Shown piece by piece: positions 1-9,795 of a stretch of 64,000 nt of DNA; position 1 is the first letter of the stretch; each line of letters begins with the position of its first letter. The position numbers were made by a program, and so were the translations under genes. Under the pieces are notes generated by a model that searched no databases, was not told the origin of the DNA, and was given only the letters and a program-made list of their open reading frames with translations. Source of the stretch: Sphingomonas sp. LaA6.9 (GTDB taxonomy: Bacteria; Pseudomonadota; Alphaproteobacteria; Sphingomonadales; Sphingomonadaceae). The stretch lies in NCBI RefSeq assembly GCF_022601895.1, contig NZ_JAKVIO010000004.1:1-64000 (forward strand), given 5' to 3'.

Positions 1-1386
1 GGTTTCGACGTTGGTCGCCGAAGCCGACCCCTCCGGCTCACCAGCGCGCGCGGGCAGCCCCGCCTCCGAAACATCGGAACCGATCGTGGTCAGTCCCGGC
101 TTGGGGCTGATCGTGACGCCGCTGTCACCGATCGCGATCGTCAGCGTCGTCGTCGACGTGTCGCCATCGCCATCGGTGATGCGATAGTTGAAGACGTCGT
201 TGACGCCGCCCGGCGTGCCCGGATTTCGGACATAGCTGTAGCTGCCGTCCGACTTGAGCGTCAGCACGCCATATTGGCCGTTGATCGTGACGCCCGCCGC
301 GGTGACGGCTGCGAAGACACCGTTCCCGACCTGCACCCCGGTAACGGTCGCGCCGTCAGCGCCCGGCGTGTCCGCGCCCGGAGCTCCGCTGGTGGTGCCA
401 ATGCCGGTGAAGACGTTGCCCGCCTCAGGGCCATAAGTGCCCGCCGCGACAGCGTCGGTGTCGGCGCGCGCGACCGGCGCATCGTCGATCACGTTGATCG
501 TGAGCGTACCCGTCGCGACGTCGCCGTCCACATCGGTTACCGTGACGGTGAATGTGGCCGCAGGGCTGCCGGTCAGCAGATTGTCGGTCAGCGTATAGCT
601 GTAGTCGATCCGCCCGTCGCTGATCGCCGTGATCGTCAGCGTGCCGGAGGGACCGGTGAAGGTCTGGCCGACGCCTGTGACCGGCGTACCGTCAATCGCG
701 ACGCTGCCGAGCCCGTCGGGCGCTGAAAAGACGATCGAGCCCGTCGTCGTCTCGCTGCTGGAGTTCGCGTTCGAACCCGCCGGCTCGCCGCCGCGCGCGG
801 GCAATCCCGCCTCGTTGACCGACGCCGAAGCGATCGCCGCGCCCGCCGCATTGTCGGGAGTTACGATCAGGGTCGTGGGCTCGCGATCGGCCAGCGCGGG
901 GAAAATATCGCGCTCCTCATATTGAGGGAAGGCGAGTTCGGTGGGGGGAAGCAGGTCGCCCAGGTCGAAGGGATCGGAGATTGCGCCTGCGGGCGCTTCG
1001 AAATTGCCACCCGAACTCTGCGGCGGGCCGGCAGCGGGCTGTGGCTCGTCGCCGACCAGCAGCGCGGCGAGGTTGAGCGGTGGAATTTCGATGCCGCCGA
1101 TCACGATCTGCGGCACGAAAACCGCACCGTCGACGATGATCATCTGCGAACCATCGGGCAGCAGGACGACGAGGTCGCGACCCGAAACGCTGATCTGGTC
1201 GAGCGAGGCACCCTCGGGAAGCGTCACGACGCCATCGGGGCCGGGGATCACACGGAGCGCTCCGGGCGCCATCGCTGCCTGCTGCAGCGCGGCCAGGGCC
1301 CGCGCCTCCTGCGGGTTCATGGCCTGTTCGGCATCACCCGTCGCCTGCTGCGAGAGTTCGCGGCCTGAAATGCGTTCGAAATCCAT
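1..1386 (-). CDS. Type I secreted repeat adhesin (BapA/RTX-like), N-terminal 462 residues
   Basis: The reading frame is open from an ATG at 1386 to the window start, so the C-terminal part is missing. A purine-rich GTGGGGAG lies just upstream of the ATG. There is no Sec signal peptide, as expected for a type I secretion substrate. Residues 1-180 form a leader domain rich in LPxGxxLDxI and LPDGS patterns. Residues about 190-203 read [14 protein letters not shown], and nearly the same string returns near residue 438 ([14 protein letters not shown]), giving a repeat period of about 250 residues. The repeats contain TGSI, LTDNLL, VTDVDGD and VIDDAP strings typical of T1SS-143/VCBS adhesin modules. 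The likely role is a very large surface or biofilm adhesin. The calcium-binding nonapeptides and secretion signal would lie outside the window. Confidence 0.85.
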   Translation of the reverse strand, partial: MDFERISGRELSQQATGDAEQAMNPQEARALAALQQAAMAPGALRVIPGPDGVVTLPEGASLDQISVSGRDLVVLLPDGSQMIIVDGAVFVPQIVIGGIEIPPLNLAALLVGDEPQPAAGPPQSSGGNFEAPAGAISDPFDLGDLLPPTELAFPQYEERDIFPALADREPTTLIVTPDNAAGAAIASASVNEAGLPARGGEPAGSNANSSSETTTGSIVFSAPDGLGSVAIDGTPVTGVGQTFTGPSGTLTITAISDGRIDYSYTLTDNLLTGSPAATFTVTVTDVDGDVATGTLTINVIDDAPVARADTDAVAAGTYGPEAGNVFTGIGTTSGAPGADTPGADGATVTGVQVGNGVFAAVTAAGVTINGQYGVLTLKSDGSYSYVRNPGTPGGVNDVFNYRITDGDGDTSTTTLTIAIGDSGVTISPKPGLTTIGSDVSEAGLPARAGEPEGSASATNVET

Positions 1387-1921
1387 AATCCCCACTCCCC
1401 ACAATTTCGCCGGCCGAAACCGCGCTGGTCGATGGAAGGGGGATCTGGCCGTCGCAGCGCCCACTGACGCCAAAAAGGCAGCAGGCTACCCAGCTAAAAA
1501 ACCGATGAATCCCGGCTCTTTAGATGTGGGGAACGCCCCTCCACATTCGCCAAGCGTGGTCATGCTTCCAGCACGACTACTCTTTGCGTCGCTCTCAAGG
1601 GCACGGGGCGACCCCACGACTCGGCCCTTATTTGGTTTTAATAATTTGGTAACCAATCCGAGTCACGCGCTTTTAGGGTTAATGCTTTTTAATAATTGTA
1701 AACTTTGTTCCCTTCATTACGGAGCCGTGGCGATTCAGCATGGCTGTTTCCGTCGCGCGCCCGAACTGTTCGGGCACAGAAAATTCCGTCGAATCCGATA
1801 CCTATCGATGGAATCGCGAGCCCGAGGCGGCCCGGCTCGAGGCACTGGTTGCCTGTCCGCGAAAAACTTGCTCCGATGGCGGCGGGGACATTTCACGATC
1901 CAAAAAGGGGGACCGATCCGC
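1387..1921. other. Divergent intergenic region between adhesin and sulfotransferase genes
   Basis: This 535-base stretch separates two divergent genes and should hold both promoters. It is clearly more AT-rich than its surroundings around 1625-1715. It contains an 11-base direct repeat TTTTAATAATT at 1636-1646 and 1687-1697, and a small palindrome TTGGT-A-ACCAA at 1646-1656 that touches the first copy. Open frames across it give no recognisable protein. I see no further gene in it. Confidence 0.5.
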
Positions 1922-3739
1922 ATGCCAGTCGCCGAGGCACGCAGTGCTGGAAGCATCGATGAAGCGCTGGCCTATTGTCGTGCATTGCTGCGCGATTCGC
2001 CCGCGCTCGCCGCGCAGCAGGCCCATGAGATCCTCGCAGCCGATCCGGCCAATGCCGAAGCCTTTCGTCTGCTGGGGCGCGCGCTGCGCGCGACGGGCGA
2101 TGCAGACGCGGCCGAACAGGCCGAACTCGACGCAATCGCGGCGTCGGTCCACGATCCCCTTCTGATGCAGGCCGCGCACGCGCTGCTCGAAAACGCGCTT
2201 TCCGACGCCGAATGCATCCTGCGCCCGCGGCTCAAGGCCAATCCCTTCGACGTCGCGGCGATCCGGATGATGGCCGAACTCGCGGGCCGGCTTGGCCGGT
2301 ATGGCGATGCAGAGAACCTGTTGCGCCGCGCGCTTGAGCTCGCGCCCGGATTTCAGGCCGCGCGCGCCAATCTCGCCACTGTCCTCTATCGCCAGAATCG
2401 CGCGCCCGAGGCGATCGCCGAGCTCGACCGGCTGCTAGACGCCGACCCCGCCAATCCGGCGCACCGCAACCTCAAGGCGGCCGCGCTCGGCCGCGTCGGC
2501 GGCTTCGAGGAGGCGATCGCGTTGTACGAGGATGTACTGAAGCGCTTTCCCGAACAGCCCAAGGTCTGGATGAGCTACGGCCATGTGCTCAAGACCGTTG
2601 GTCGCCAGCAGGAATCGATCACCGCCTACCGACGCGCGATCACGATCGCGCCCGAGCTTGGCGAAGTGTGGTGGAGCCTCGCCAACCTGAAGACTGTCTC
2701 CTTCGACCCCGACGACATCGCCGCGATGACTGCGGCACTTGATCGCGACGACCTTGCCGCGGAAGACAGGTTTCACCTGCATTTCGCGCTCGGCAAGGCG
2801 CTCGAGGACCGGGGCGAGGCGGCGACATCCTTTGCGCACTACGCCAAAGGCAACAACCAACGACGCGCGATGATCGACTATGATCCGCAAGAGATCAGCG
2901 GGCTCGTCGAAGCGAGTCGCGCGATATTCACACCCGGCTTCGTTGCGGACCGCGCCGGGCAAGGATCGGTCGCGCCCGATCCGATCTTCATCCTTGGCAT
3001 GCCACGCGCAGGCTCGACGCTGATCGAGCAGATCCTGGCGAGCCATCCCTTGATCGAAGGAACGCAGGAGCTTCCCGACATCTCAGCGATCGCTCGGCGT
3101 CTGGGCAAACGAAAGACGAAACAAGAAAAAACCTCTTACCCCGAAAGCATCATCGATCTCGAGTTCGAAGAATTGCATAAACTTGGCGAGGAATATCTCG
3201 AGCGTACGCGGGTTCATCGCAAGACCGACCGCCCCTATTTCATAGACAAGATGCCCAATAACTGGGCGCACGTCCCGCTCATCCACATGATCCTGCCCAA
3301 TGCCAAAATCATCGACGCGCGGCGTCACCCTCTCGCCTGCTGCTTCTCGAACTTCAAACAGCATTTCGCACGCGGCCAGGGCTTCAGCTACGCGCTGGAT
3401 GACATGGGTCGCTACTACCGCGACTATGTCACGCTGATGGCGCATGTCGACGCGTTGCTGCCGGGCCGCGTGCACCGGGTGATCCATGAGGCACTGGTCG
3501 AGGATACCGAGACCGAGGTCCGCCGGCTGCTTGACTATCTGGGCGTCGACTTCGACCCTGCATGCCTGCGCTTCTGGGAAAATGACCGCCCTGTCCGAAC
3601 GGCAAGCTCCGAGCAGGTCCGCCGCCCGATCAGCCGTGCCGGGCTCGACCAGTGGCAGGCGTTCGAACCCTGGCTCGACCCGCTCAAGGCCGCGCTCGGC
3701 CCGGTGCTCGATCATTATCCTGCCGCACCGCCTTTGTGA
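1922..3739 (+). CDS. TPR-repeat sulfotransferase family protein
   Basis: This 605-residue protein starts at the ATG after an AAAAAGGGGG ribosome binding site; a longer in-frame extension reaches back to 941 but is antisense to the adhesin. Residues about 10-300 are a string of tetratricopeptide repeats. Residues about 345-600 are a Sulfotransfer_3-type domain. Its 5'-phosphosulfate loop reads PRAGST near residue 360, and a second PAPS-binding stretch (ARRHPLACCFSNFKQH) sits near residue 465. The family transfers sulfate from PAPS to an acceptor, but the acceptor for the TPR-linked bacterial branch is not known. No signal peptide is visible, so it should act in the cytoplasm. A TonB-dependent receptor follows 138 bases downstream on the same strand. 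Confidence 0.85.
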   Translation: MPVAEARSAGSIDEALAYCRALLRDSPALAAQQAHEILAADPANAEAFRLLGRALRATGDADAAEQAELDAIAASVHDPLLMQAAHALLENALSDAECILRPRLKANPFDVAAIRMMAELAGRLGRYGDAENLLRRALELAPGFQAARANLATVLYRQNRAPEAIAELDRLLDADPANPAHRNLKAAALGRVGGFEEAIALYEDVLKRFPEQPKVWMSYGHVLKTVGRQQESITAYRRAITIAPELGEVWWSLANLKTVSFDPDDIAAMTAALDRDDLAAEDRFHLHFALGKALEDRGEAATSFAHYAKGNNQRRAMIDYDPQEISGLVEASRAIFTPGFVADRAGQGSVAPDPIFILGMPRAGSTLIEQILASHPLIEGTQELPDISAIARRLGKRKTKQEKTSYPESIIDLEFEELHKLGEEYLERTRVHRKTDRPYFIDKMPNNWAHVPLIHMILPNAKIIDARRHPLACCFSNFKQHFARGQGFSYALDDMGRYYRDYVTLMAHVDALLPGRVHRVIHEALVEDTETEVRRLLDYLGVDFDPACLRFWENDRPVRTASSEQVRRPISRAGLDQWQAFEPWLDPLKAALGPVLDHYPAAPPL

Positions 3740-3746
3740 AATTTTC

Positions 3747-3762
3747 GTGATATTTTCATCAC
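3747..3762. promoter_or_regulatory. Short inverted repeat upstream of TonB receptor
   Basis: GTGAT and ATCAC arms flank a 6-base AT-rich loop just after the sulfotransferase stop and 116 bases before the receptor ATG. It could be an operator for the receptor gene or a weak terminator; no U-run follows it. The short stem makes chance possible. Confidence 0.3.
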
Positions 3763-3877
3763 AGTAGCTTCTCAATCGTTTGCGACAGACGGCTTCGGTC
3801 GAAATCAAAATTGACGCGTTGCACAAAGCGACTCAGATTTCCCCCAATATGAACGCTTTCCCCAGGGGGCAGGAAGA

Positions 3878-6283
3878 ATGCGTGTTTCCGATTTCAACCC
3901 GAGCAGCAATCCCGTTCGTCTGACCATCGCCGCGCTGCTGGGCTCGACCATGCTCGCGACCAGCGCAACCGCACTCGCGCAGGATCCAGCGGCATCGAAC
4001 AGCGACGTCATCATCGTGACCGCGCAGAAGCGCGAGGAGAACCTGCAGGACGTGCCCATCGCCATCACCGCGATCGGCACCGAGAAACTCGAGCAGCTCC
4101 AGGTCACCGATTTCGACGATTATGCGCGCTATCTGCCGAGCGTCAGTTATCAGACCACCGGTCCCGGCGGATCGAACGTCTATTTCCGTGGCGTCGCCTC
4201 CGGCGAGAATGCCAACCACTCGGCATCGCTGCCCTCGGTCGGCATGTATCTCGATGAACAGCCGATCACGACGATCCAGGGCAATCTCGACATCCATGTC
4301 TACGACATCGCACGCGTCGAAGCGCTCGCGGGTCCGCAGGGCACACTCTACGGCGCCTCCAGTGAGGCGGGAACGATCCGAATCATCACCAACAAGCCCG
4401 ATACGTCAGGTTTCTACGGCGCGGCCGATGTCGAACTTAACAGCGTCTCGCATGGTGGCGAAGGCTATATCGGCGAGGCGTTCATCAACGCGCCGCTCTC
4501 CGACAGAGCCGCGGTCCGCATCGTCGGCTGGTACAAGAAGGACGCGGGCTATCTCGACAATATCCCCGCGAGCATCACCTTTCCGACCTCGGGCATCACC
4601 TTCGACAACGCGCCCTTTGTCGAGAAGGACTATAACGACGTCGAAACCTATGGCGGCCGCGCCGCGCTCCGCATCGACCTCGACGACGATTGGACGATCA
4701 CGCCGACGATCATGGGCCAGAAGCAGGTCAGCCACGGCCTGTTCGCACAGGAATCGGGGCTTGAGCCGCTCCAGGTCGCACAGTTCAATCCCGAGCGCTT
4801 CAACGATCGCTGGTACCAGGCGGCGCTCACGATCGAGGGCAAGATCGGCAGCTGGGATCTGACCTATGCAGGTGCCTATCTCAATCGCCGCATCACCGGC
4901 GAGTCCGACTATGTTGACTATAGCTATTTCTACGACGCGCTCTTCGGATATGGTGCCTATTTCTACGACAATAATGGCGATCTGGTGAACCCGAACCAGT
5001 ATATCCAGTCGGTGGACCGCTTCGAAAAGATCAGCCAGGAATTGCGCTTCGCCTCTCCGGCAGAGAAGCGCGTGCGTTTCGTCGGCGGCCTGTTCTATCA
5101 GCGCCAGGAACACAATATCGAGCAGAACTACATCATCGACAACATTGCCGATTCGATCACTGTCGCGGGTACGGACAGCAACATCTGGCTGACCAAGCAG
5201 CTGCGCGTCGACCGCGACTATGCGGCATTCGGCGAAATCACCGCCGACGTCACCGACAAGCTGAGCGCGACGATGGGCACGCGGATCTATTACTACAAGA
5301 ACTCGCTGGTCGGGTTCTTCGGCTACCAGAACCCGGGTTACAGCTCGAATCCCATCTACGCCTGTCAGGGCCCGGTAATCGTCAAGGGATCGCCCTGCAC
5401 CAATCTCGACAAACAGACCAGCGACACGGATTTCATCCACAAGCTCAATGTGACCTACAAGTTCACCGACGACGCACTGGTCTATGGCACCGTTTCACGC
5501 GGCTTCCGTCCGGGCGGCATCAATCGCCGCGGTTCGCTGCCACCGTACCAAGCAGACTTTGTCGACAATTACGAACTCGGCTTCAAGACGAGCTGGTGGG
5601 ACAACCGTGTCCGGCTCAATGCCGCGATCTACCAGCTCGACTGGACCGACGTGCAGCTATCCTTCATCGGTGCCAACGGCCTGACCGAGATTCGCAATGC
5701 GGGCAACGCGCGCATCCGCGGCGGCGAGTTCGATTTCTATGTCCGGGCGGCGGAAGGGCTCACATTCAATCTCAGCGGCTCGTACAACGACGCGAAGATC
5801 ACAGAGGATTTCTGCGACTTCGCGAACCAGGCGTTCGACTGCACGCTGCCCGGCCCTGATGGTGATCCCAACTCGGTGCTCGCACCTGCGGGAACGCGAC
5901 TTCCGATCACCGCTAAGTTCAAGGGAAATGCACAGGCGCGCTACCAGTTCGAGGTCAGCGACAGCCTCGATGCCTTCCTGCAGGGGACTGCGGTCTATGA
6001 GGGGCGCAGGACGAGCGACTTGCGCCTCAAGGAGCGCGACATCATCGGCGACCTGCCCGACTATACGACGGTCGATCTGAGCGCAGGCCTGAACAACGAC
6101 AAGTGGTCGGCCGAGATCTTCGTGCGCAACCTGTTCGACTCTCGCGGCCAGGTGGGCAAGCTCGTGCCCTGCGACGAGGACACCTGCGGAGATCCGGATG
6201 GCGTGACCGCGATGGGACCGAAGATCTACACCTACCTCACCCAGCCGCGGACCATCGGGATCAAGCTCGGAACCAAGTTCTGA
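3878..6283 (+). CDS. TonB-dependent outer-membrane receptor
   Basis: This 801-residue protein has an N-terminal signal peptide ending near residue 35 (hydrophobic LTIAALLGSTMLATSATALA, then Q). A TonB-box-like string (DVIIVTAQKREE) and the plug domain follow to about residue 165, then a long beta-barrel whose last residue is phenylalanine, as usual for outer-membrane barrels. The ATG follows a GGGGGCAGGAAGA ribosome binding site. The family imports scarce ligands such as siderophores, oligosaccharides or vitamins using TonB energy. The plug motif DVPIAITA and the overall pattern fit the large sphingomonad receptor group of unknown ligand. It sits directly after the TPR-sulfotransferase, with which it may be co-expressed. 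Ligand identity cannot be read from the sequence. Confidence 0.92.
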   Translation: MRVSDFNPSSNPVRLTIAALLGSTMLATSATALAQDPAASNSDVIIVTAQKREENLQDVPIAITAIGTEKLEQLQVTDFDDYARYLPSVSYQTTGPGGSNVYFRGVASGENANHSASLPSVGMYLDEQPITTIQGNLDIHVYDIARVEALAGPQGTLYGASSEAGTIRIITNKPDTSGFYGAADVELNSVSHGGEGYIGEAFINAPLSDRAAVRIVGWYKKDAGYLDNIPASITFPTSGITFDNAPFVEKDYNDVETYGGRAALRIDLDDDWTITPTIMGQKQVSHGLFAQESGLEPLQVAQFNPERFNDRWYQAALTIEGKIGSWDLTYAGAYLNRRITGESDYVDYSYFYDALFGYGAYFYDNNGDLVNPNQYIQSVDRFEKISQELRFASPAEKRVRFVGGLFYQRQEHNIEQNYIIDNIADSITVAGTDSNIWLTKQLRVDRDYAAFGEITADVTDKLSATMGTRIYYYKNSLVGFFGYQNPGYSSNPIYACQGPVIVKGSPCTNLDKQTSDTDFIHKLNVTYKFTDDALVYGTVSRGFRPGGINRRGSLPPYQADFVDNYELGFKTSWWDNRVRLNAAIYQLDWTDVQLSFIGANGLTEIRNAGNARIRGGEFDFYVRAAEGLTFNLSGSYNDAKITEDFCDFANQAFDCTLPGPDGDPNSVLAPAGTRLPITAKFKGNAQARYQFEVSDSLDAFLQGTAVYEGRRTSDLRLKERDIIGDLPDYTTVDLSAGLNNDKWSAEIFVRNLFDSRGQVGKLVPCDEDTCGDPDGVTAMGPKIYTYLTQPRTIGIKLGTKF

Positions 6284-6291
6284 CGTCGCGC

Positions 6292-6322
6292 CGCCGGGAT
6301 GAAGGCCAGCTTCGTCCCGGCG
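6292..6322 (+). terminator. Hairpin after TonB receptor, probable terminator
   Basis: A 13-base stem (6292-6304 paired with 6310-6322, one T-G wobble) with a 5-base loop starts nine bases after the receptor stop codon. No U-tract follows, so it is either a non-classical terminator or an mRNA 3'-end stabiliser. Confidence 0.5.
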
Positions 6323-6368
6323 GGCGAAACCGCTTTGCGTTCGCGATCCATCCGCTAAGCTCACCCCG

Positions 6369-7688
6369 ATGAACCGCCCCGTCCCCGCCCGCGCGCTCGG
6401 CTTCTGGATGTGCCTCGCGCTCGTCGTCGGCAACATGATCGGCTCGGGGGTCTTCCTGCTCCCCGCAAGCCTCGCGCCCTATGGCTGGAATGCGCTTTTC
6501 GGCTGGATCTTCACCATCGGCGGGGCACTCTGCCTTGCGCATGTGTTGTCACGGCTGTCCTCGGCACTGCCGCGCGCCGGCGGGCCCTATGGCTTCGTCC
6601 ACGCCGCCTTCGGGCCGCTGCCCGCTTTTGTCATGGGGCTGAGCTACTGGATCTCGGTCTGGGTCGCCAACGCGGCGATCGCGATCGCCGCGGTCAGCGC
6701 GCTCAGCATCTTCGCGCCGGGGATCGCGAAGATATCGGGGCTGCCGGCGCTGCTGGCCGCCGGACTGCTCTGGGCCGTCACGCTCATCAACCTGCGCGGC
6801 GCACGATCGGCGGGGTGGTTCCAGATCGTGACGACGGTGCTGAAGCTGCTTCCGCTTGTAGCGGTGGTCGTCATTGCGCTGCTTATCGGAGGAGGCGTCG
6901 AGAACGCCGAGATTGCCCCCTTCCGTATCACCGAAATCTCGCCTTCTGCAATCACCGCAACGGCGGCGCTCACGCTTTGGGCAATGCTGGGTTTCGAGTG
7001 CGCCGCGGTGCCGCAAGGCAAGGTCGACAAGCCCGAAGTCACGATTCCGCGTGCGACCATGATCGGTACGCTGCTCGTCGGGCTGCTCTATATCCTGGTG
7101 TGTTCGGCGGTGACGCTGATGCTGCCCGCAACCCAGGTGGCACAGTCAAACGCGCCCTTCGCCGATTTCATCGCGCGCTATTGGGGACCGACGCCTGCCT
7201 TGTTCGTCGCGCTCTTCGTTGCGATCGCCGCGATCGGCGCGCTGAACGGCTGGGTCCTGATGCAGGGCGAGGTCGCATTGTCGATGGCGCGCGCGGGCAG
7301 CTTTCCGCGATGGTTCGCGAAGACCGATGCGCGCGACACCCCGGTTCGCGCGCTGGTCGTATCGAGCGCTCTCGTCAGTCTGCTCATCTACATGAACTAC
7401 GACCGCTCGATGGCGAACCTGTTCACCTTCATGGCGCTGCTTTCCACCGCGTCGGCACTCGTGCTCTATCTGCTTTGCGCGCTCGCCAGCCTCAAGCTCG
7501 CGCATGAGAACGTCATTCCGCGCTCGGCGGGCTTTGCCGTGATCGCAGGCCTCGGCGTGATCTATTCGCTGTGGACCTTCTACGGCGCAGGCTGGGAGCC
7601 GAGCGGGCTGATCCTCATTCTGCTCGGACTCGGCATCCCCGTCTATTTTCTCACCAGGCGCTGGTGCGAGGCCCTTGCGCCCGCCTGA
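6369..7688 (+). CDS. APC-superfamily amino-acid permease
   Basis: This 439-residue integral membrane protein has about twelve hydrophobic segments. The first carries GNMIGSGVF, the helix-1 substrate-binding break typical of APC transporters of the AdiC/YjeH type. The family exchanges or imports amino acids and amines across the inner membrane. The gene lies 85 bases after the TonB receptor and converges with the RidA gene, leaving only 14 bases between the stops. The adjacent oxygenase operon might act on a nitrogen compound and the permease might bring one in, but this is inference from position only. Substrate is not assignable from the sequence. Confidence 0.85.
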   Translation: MNRPVPARALGFWMCLALVVGNMIGSGVFLLPASLAPYGWNALFGWIFTIGGALCLAHVLSRLSSALPRAGGPYGFVHAAFGPLPAFVMGLSYWISVWVANAAIAIAAVSALSIFAPGIAKISGLPALLAAGLLWAVTLINLRGARSAGWFQIVTTVLKLLPLVAVVVIALLIGGGVENAEIAPFRITEISPSAITATAALTLWAMLGFECAAVPQGKVDKPEVTIPRATMIGTLLVGLLYILVCSAVTLMLPATQVAQSNAPFADFIARYWGPTPALFVALFVAIAAIGALNGWVLMQGEVALSMARAGSFPRWFAKTDARDTPVRALVVSSALVSLLIYMNYDRSMANLFTFMALLSTASALVLYLLCALASLKLAHENVIPRSAGFAVIAGLGVIYSLWTFYGAGWEPSGLILILLGLGIPVYFLTRRWCEALAPA

Positions 7689-7702
7689 GCCGCGATCAGA
7701 CC

Positions 7703-8050
7703 CTAGTCGCGCGCAGCAATCGCGATGATCTCGACCTTGTAGTCGGGGGTGGCGAGCTTCGCCTCTCCGGTGGCGCGCGTGGGGGCGTCCTTGCCGTCGA
7801 TCCAGGCGTCCCACACCGCATTCATCTCGGCAAAATCGGCCATGTCGGCGAGCCAGATCGTCGCGGAAAGCAGCCGCGACTTGTCGCTGCCCGCCTCGGC
7901 GAGCAGCGCCTCGATCTGCGCAAGAATGGCACGGGTCTGCGCGGTCACGCTCTCGCCCGGCGCACCGACCTGGCCGGCGAGATAGACGGTGTTGCCATGG
8001 ACGACGGCCTGGCTCATGCGCGGGCCGGATTCAATGCGGCGAATGGTCAT
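7703..8050 (-). CDS. RidA/YjgF family protein
   Basis: This 115-residue protein begins at an ATG preceded by AAGGAAGC; a longer frame upstream overlaps the previous gene and lacks family similarity. It has the RidA pattern: VYLAGQVG near the start, QTRAILAQIEALL, and the late VEI-IAIAA strand. RidA proteins are small trimeric enzymes that hydrolyse reactive enamine/imine intermediates. Some clade members act as dedicated deaminases inside catabolic operons. It is the third gene of the Rieske oxygenase / flavoprotein operon, 97 bases after the flavoprotein. That fits removal of an imine formed when an amine is oxidised, but this is inference. Confidence 0.85.
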   Translation of the reverse strand: MTIRRIESGPRMSQAVVHGNTVYLAGQVGAPGESVTAQTRAILAQIEALLAEAGSDKSRLLSATIWLADMADFAEMNAVWDAWIDGKDAPTRATGEAKLATPDYKVEIIAIAARD

Positions 8051-8147
8051 GGTGCTTCCTTTTGCTCTGCTGGAAATCAGCGCGCCACATAACGCGTCGA
8101 CGCGGGATCGTAAGCCCCAATCGGCGCGGCGTGCTACGGCTGCCAGC

Positions 8148-9758
8148 TCAGCCCCGGCGCAGCAGCCGTCCGAAGACGCTCCGGTCCGCCAGAATCTCGT
8201 GCGCCGCATTGTGGCCCGGTGCGCCCGTCACGCCGCCGCCGGGATGTGTGCCCGCGCCGCACATATAGAGTCCCTTGAGCGGCCCGCGATAGGCGCCGTT
8301 GCCCAGCACGGGGCGCGCGGACCAGAGCTGGTCGAGCGACATGTTGCCATGCATGATGTCACCGCCGACGAGGCCAAATCTGCGCTCAAGCCCCTTGGGG
8401 CTGAGGATCTGCCGACCAAGGACCGAGGCACGGAAGCCCGGCGCATAATGCTCGACCGTGTCGATGATCGTGTCGGCTGCAGCGCCTTCTTCCTGATCCC
8501 AGTCGCGGCCATCGGGAAGCTCGGGCGCGAACTGCTGGCAGAAGAGGCTCGCGACATGCTGCCCGCTCGGCGCGAGGCTGTCATCGACGGTAGAGGGAAT
8601 CAGCATCTCGACGATCGGCTTTTTGGACCATCCATGCGCCTTCGCGTCGATAAATGCCTGATCCATATAGTCGAGCGTCGGCGCGATGATGATGCCCGAC
8701 TGGTGATGCTCGCCGGGTTCGGGCAGGCAGGTGAAGCGCGGCAATTCGCTGAGCGCGACATTCATCCGGAAGGTACCCGAACCCGCCTTGAACGCCTTGA
8801 TGCGCTTGAGGAATTCGGGGCCGACATCGGCCGGATCCATCATCCGCTCATAGAGCAGCTTGGGTCCGACATTGGCGGCGACGATATCGGCCATGACCTC
8901 TTCGCCGCTTTCGAGGCGCACGCCGACGGCCTTGTCGCCGTCGACCAGCACACGATAGACGGGCGCTTCGAGCGTGATCTCCACACCCGCGTCCCGGCAC
9001 ACCTTTGCCATGGCCTGCGTGATCGCACCCATGCCGCCGACGCTGTGCCCCCATGCGCCCTTCTTGCCGTTCACCTCGCCGAAGACGTGATGGAGCAGGA
9101 CATAGGCGGAGCCGGGCGTATCGGGGCTGGCATAGTTGCCGACCACCGCGTCGAAACCGAAGGCGGCCTTGACCGCCTCGCTCTCGAACCAGCTGTCGAG
9201 GAAGGTGCGTGCGGACTTGACGAACAGGTCGAGCACGTCGCGCTGCTGCTCGATCGGCATCTTCGCAAGCCGCCGCCCCTGCCGCGCTGCATCGACCAGC
9301 GTCTTCAAGCCATCGCCGACATTGGGCGGCGCCTTGAGCGCGAGATCGCGCAGTACCTCGGCGACATTTTCGAGCGCGTCGTAATAGGCCGGCACCGCCT
9401 TTGCGTCGTGCTCGGAGAAACGCCGGAACTCCGCCTGTGTCCGCTCAAGCCCGCCGCCGAGCTTGAGATAGCCGCCATCCTCCTGCGGCAGAAAGTTGGA
9501 TATGGGGCGTTCGATCACGCGGTAGCCATGATCGACGAGCTTCATGTCGCGGATCACCTTGGGCTGGAGCAGGCTGACGGTGTAGCTCGCGACCGAGTTC
9601 CGGAAACCGGGATGAAATTCCTCGGTGACCGCGGCGCCGCCCACGGTGTCGCGCCGCTCGACGATGCGGACCTTGAGCCCCGCCTTCGCCAGATAAAAGG
9701 CGCAGACCAGCCCGTTATGCCCTGCCCCGATGATGACGGCGTCGTATTTTTTGGTCAC
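8148..9758 (-). CDS. CrtI/PYROXD2-like FAD-dependent oxidoreductase
   Basis: This 536-residue protein starts at a GTG preceded by a GAGAGGGAAAC ribosome binding site. The dinucleotide-binding fold is seen at residues 9-16 (IIGAGHNG) followed by an acidic ERRDTVGGAA strand end, as in phytoene desaturase-like flavoproteins. A second FAD-contact region near the C-terminus reads GLYMCGAGTHPGGGVTGAPGHNAA. The family oxidises or desaturates diverse substrates, and members outside carotenoid clusters are mostly uncharacterised. No carotenoid gene is nearby. It is the middle gene of the Rieske operon, 37 bases after it. It may oxidise the product of the Rieske enzyme or the primary substrate. Confidence 0.85.
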   Translation of the reverse strand: MTKKYDAVIIGAGHNGLVCAFYLAKAGLKVRIVERRDTVGGAAVTEEFHPGFRNSVASYTVSLLQPKVIRDMKLVDHGYRVIERPISNFLPQEDGGYLKLGGGLERTQAEFRRFSEHDAKAVPAYYDALENVAEVLRDLALKAPPNVGDGLKTLVDAARQGRRLAKMPIEQQRDVLDLFVKSARTFLDSWFESEAVKAAFGFDAVVGNYASPDTPGSAYVLLHHVFGEVNGKKGAWGHSVGGMGAITQAMAKVCRDAGVEITLEAPVYRVLVDGDKAVGVRLESGEEVMADIVAANVGPKLLYERMMDPADVGPEFLKRIKAFKAGSGTFRMNVALSELPRFTCLPEPGEHHQSGIIIAPTLDYMDQAFIDAKAHGWSKKPIVEMLIPSTVDDSLAPSGQHVASLFCQQFAPELPDGRDWDQEEGAAADTIIDTVEHYAPGFRASVLGRQILSPKGLERRFGLVGGDIMHGNMSLDQLWSARPVLGNGAYRGPLKGLYMCGAGTHPGGGVTGAPGHNAAHEILADRSVFGRLLRRG

Positions 9759-9795
9759 GCGTTTCCCTCTCGACCCGAATATTCTGTTGTTGTGC

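Noticed and set aside
941-1921. N-terminal extension of the sulfotransferase frame
   Set aside because: The extension is antisense to the adhesin gene and crosses the promoter region; the ATG at 1922 has a good ribosome binding site and begins the TPR region.
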